A stretch of DNA of 8,115 nucleotides, taken from an uncultured Atopostipes sp. (lineage in GTDB: Bacteria > Bacillota > Bacilli > Lactobacillales > Carnobacteriaceae_A). Made by a program: the position numbers and the translations under genes. Shown here one piece after another: positions 6,635 through 8,115 of this stretch (positions are counted from its first letter, which is position 1; each line of letters begins with the position of its first letter). Location of the stretch: NCBI GenBank assembly GCA_947296835.1, contig CAMYQS010000052.1, forward strand, positions 1-8,115, in the 5' to 3' direction. A model generated the notes under the pieces. That model worked only from the letters and a program-made list of their open reading frames with translations. It was not told the DNA's origin and did no database searches.

Positions 6635-6642
6635 CAAGTTAG

Positions 6643-6672
6643 CGCCAGTCCAGTAGAGGATTGGCGTTTTTT
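6643..6672 (+). terminator. Rho-independent terminator after the flavin-binding protein gene
   Basis: CGCCAGTCC (6643-6651) pairs with GGATTGGCG (6658-6666) through nine pairs, one of them G-U, around a 6-base loop. TTTTTT (6667-6672) follows. This is a strong, well-formed terminator 9 bases after the stop codon. Confidence 0.95.
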
Positions 6673-6731
6673 CTTTTAATTAGTCATACAAACTTCAAAC
6701 ATGTTTCATGGTTATTCCTAAACAAACATTC

Positions 6732-6772
6732 ACAGGAGTGATAAAATAAAAGTGGAAGAAATTATAAATTAA
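6732..6772 (+). pseudogene. Decayed copy of the 5' end of the flavin-binding gene
   Basis: ACAGGAGTG (6732-6740) is identical to the ribosome-site region of the upstream gene (6191-6199). After a short A-rich stretch with one base deleted, AAAGTGGAAGA (6749-6759) is identical to 6209-6219, and ATTAT (6761-6765) also matches. At the place of the ATG start stands ATA (6746-6748). The following codons read K-V-E-E-I-I-N-stop, against K-V-E-D-I-M-K in the intact gene. The homology ends near 6768. It cannot be translated normally and looks like the remnant of a tandem duplicate. The rest of the 6673-6792 gap holds a palindrome, AAACATGTTT (6697-6706), and no convincing promoter. Confidence 0.7.
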
Positions 6773-6792
6773 CCGAAACAAGGAGAATAATG

Positions 6793-7656
6793 ATGACAAT
6801 AGCAATAGTGACCGATACTGCCTGTAATATTACGCCCGCCATGGCAGAGGAAATGGGTGTCTACATACTGCCTATTGAGATAATGATCGACGATCAAAAT
6901 TACAAAGATGGTTATGATATTACGACTGAAGAATTTTACGAAAAAATGGTAACAGCAAAAAGTATTCCGACCACTTCTCAACCGTTGCCAGGAGCTGCGT
7001 TAGAGTTGTACCAAAGACTTGGGGAAGAATATGATGAAATTTTAAGTATTCATCTTGGCTCAAATGTTTCTGGAGCGGTTCAAACACTTGAGTTAATTGG
7101 AAAAGAAGTAGAGACAGCGAAAGTAACAACCTACGATACAAAGTTAGTTTCACTTCCCGCCGGTTATTTAGTGAAAGAAGCGAAACGAATGGTGGATGAA
7201 GGACGTACGATGGCTGAAATTATTTCACAACTGGATATCCTAAGAGAACAGTCGATCGCCTATGCTTCGGTCCATACGCTAGATTTTTTAGTTGAGAGTG
7301 GACGATTTCCGGCAGTTGTTGGGACAGTGGCGAAGTTGGCAAAAATCAAACCGATTATAACCATTAAAGCACAAGATGAAAAAGGTGTAGGTGTTTCAGA
7401 GAAAGTTCGAACATCTAAACGTGCGAATAATCGATTGATTGAGCTCGTAAAAGAGTATACAGACAAGCTCGACTATCCGTTCCAACTCGATATTGCACAT
7501 GGAAATGCTCCGGAAATGGTAGCTGAGCTAAAAGAAGCGGTCGAAGAGGCTTTTCCAGAGCACCCGATTGAAACGCATGTTTTAACAAGTGTCATTGGTG
7601 CCCACTCAGGTCCTGATATTGTAGGAATTTTTATCGCACCAGATTTAAACAATTAG
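6793..7656 (+). CDS. DegV family fatty-acid-binding protein (FakB-like)
   Basis: A 287-residue cytosolic DegV protein. Family members bind a fatty acid; FakB members present it to the kinase FakA to make acyl phosphate for phospholipid synthesis. Visible landmarks are the N-terminal IAIVTDTACN (3-12), TTSQP (60-64) with serine/threonine that normally hold the carboxylate, SIHLGSNVSGA (85-95), YDTKLVSLPAG (114-124, Thr in place of the usual Ser after Asp), the helix segment LVESGRF with Arg171, DIAHG (His237) and GAHSGP (269-274, His271). These cover the full family length. AAGGAG (6780-6785) is 7 bases before ATG 6793 and only 4 before ATG 6790, so 6793 is preferred. The next gene starts 34 bases after its stop with no terminator between, implying one transcript. 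FakA is not in the window, so the partner and lipid preference are unknown. Confidence 0.93.
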   Translation: MTIAIVTDTACNITPAMAEEMGVYILPIEIMIDDQNYKDGYDITTEEFYEKMVTAKSIPTTSQPLPGAALELYQRLGEEYDEILSIHLGSNVSGAVQTLELIGKEVETAKVTTYDTKLVSLPAGYLVKEAKRMVDEGRTMAEIISQLDILREQSIAYASVHTLDFLVESGRFPAVVGTVAKLAKIKPIITIKAQDEKGVGVSEKVRTSKRANNRLIELVKEYTDKLDYPFQLDIAHGNAPEMVAELKEAVEEAFPEHPIETHVLTSVIGAHSGPDIVGIFIAPDLNN

Positions 7657-7690
7657 CCTGAAATGAATGCAAACAGTGAGGAGGATATCA

Positions 7691-8115
7691 TTGAACGATT
7701 TACTCGATTATATTTATTGGCGTGGCGACTTAACCTTTGAACAAGATGCTCTAAACGAAATAGATGCCCTTATATTATCTAAATTTTCTTATATTGATTT
7801 TACATTATTAGCTGAAGAGCAATTATTAGCGGATGGCTTAACCATCCATGATGCCGCGAATCTTTGGAAAGAAGCCGACCGAGAACCTTTCATGCCTACG
7901 GGCTACTTGTTACATAAACAAGCTTATGAAGCACTGACTTTGGCCGGCAATTCTAATCGATTCAAGGATATCTTAATCGCGAAGGATATTAAACGGTTAT
8001 CTGTTGAAGATGAATCTCAATTTGGGGTGACCGCCTTTCACAGAAATGGGCTGCCGTTTTTTATCGCCATATACACAACACACCCACCCAACCACACCAA
8101 ACAAAAACAACACAA
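7691..8115 (+). CDS. Mbeg1-like (DUF2974) protein, 3'-truncated by the window end
   Basis: An open frame of 141 codons begins at TTG 7691 and runs off the window. AGGAGG (7679-7684) lies 6 bases upstream, which supports the TTG start; no in-frame ATG occurs until codon 64. The N-terminus LLDYIYWRGDLTF (from residue 4), then NEIDALILSKFSYIDF and later QFGVTAF, match the DUF2974/Mbeg1-like family, which is predicted to adopt an alpha/beta-hydrolase (lipase-like) fold. The family's nucleophile region would lie beyond the window, so activity cannot be judged. From about codon 126 the translation (IYTTHPPNHTKQ) departs from the expected FIAFRGTD-type continuation because the DNA becomes A/C-only; those last residues should not be trusted. 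It is probably co-transcribed with degV. Confidence 0.8.
   Translation, partial: MNDLLDYIYWRGDLTFEQDALNEIDALILSKFSYIDFTLLAEEQLLADGLTIHDAANLWKEADREPFMPTGYLLHKQAYEALTLAGNSNRFKDILIAKDIKRLSVEDESQFGVTAFHRNGLPFFIAIYTTHPPNHTKQKQH
8073..8115. other. A/C-only terminal tract, probable contig-end error
   Basis: The final 43 bases contain no G and no T, while the DNA before them has ordinary composition. The change falls inside a conserved segment of the Mbeg1-like gene and replaces the expected residues. This fits low-quality sequence at the end of an assembled contig better than a real repeat. Confidence 0.65.

Noticed and set aside
6769..7466. Three short minus-strand open frames across degV
   Set aside because: All lie opposite conserved DegV motifs and show no recognisable protein features.
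8073..8115. A/C tract as a microsatellite or telomere-like repeat
   Set aside because: It has no regular period and interrupts a conserved coding segment; a sequencing or assembly error is more likely.

Overview
The window looks like chromosomal DNA of a low-GC Bacillota, most probably a member of the Lactobacillales (Carnobacteriaceae/Aerococcaceae/Enterococcaceae type). This rests on strong AAGGAG-type ribosome sites, moderate-to-low GC, sigma-A-like promoters, a Gram-positive lipoprotein, a DegV/FakB-type fatty-acid-binding protein and an Mbeg1-like (DUF2974) gene. The genus cannot be fixed from the sequence alone. No tRNA, rRNA, CRISPR array, insertion sequence or prophage gene is visible.

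Region 1 (1-2275), plus strand: a nucleotidyltransferase of the DUF925/PF06042 family (179-745), a Gfo/Idh/MocA-type NAD(P)-dependent oxidoreductase (779-1732) and a MutT-like Nudix hydrolase (1832-2227). The first gene is visibly more AT-rich than the second. It has no normally spaced ribosome site; instead a good Shine-Dalgarno sequence is separated from a TTG codon by a small perfect hairpin. The Nudix gene has its own ribosome site and a possible extended -10 promoter. The group ends in a bidirectional terminator (2232-2275) shared with the next, convergent gene.

Region 2 (2282-5200), minus strand: one long gene for a PLD-type nuclease domain fused to an SF2 helicase and a DUF3427-type C-terminal region. 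It has its own promoter and terminator, so it stands alone as a transcription unit. It is the best candidate here for a DNA-transaction or phage-defence function, although its neighbours are ordinary and this architecture is also found as a stable chromosomal gene.

Region 3 (5275-8115), plus strand: an acidic lipoprotein of unknown function, a small PNPOx-like flavin-binding protein and a DegV family protein, followed by an Mbeg1-like gene that runs off the window. The lipoprotein and the flavin protein each have a promoter and a Rho-independent terminator. Between the flavin protein and degV lies a short decayed copy of the flavin gene's own 5' end (ribosome site, start turned from ATG to ATA, then seven recognisable codons and a stop), which is the footprint of a lost duplicate.

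The last 43 bases contain only A and C, exactly where the Mbeg1-like protein should continue with a conserved motif. This looks like a contig-end sequence error rather than biology. Apart from the three colinear genes of region 1 and the degV/Mbeg1 pair, the genes appear independently transcribed, and no single pathway links them.
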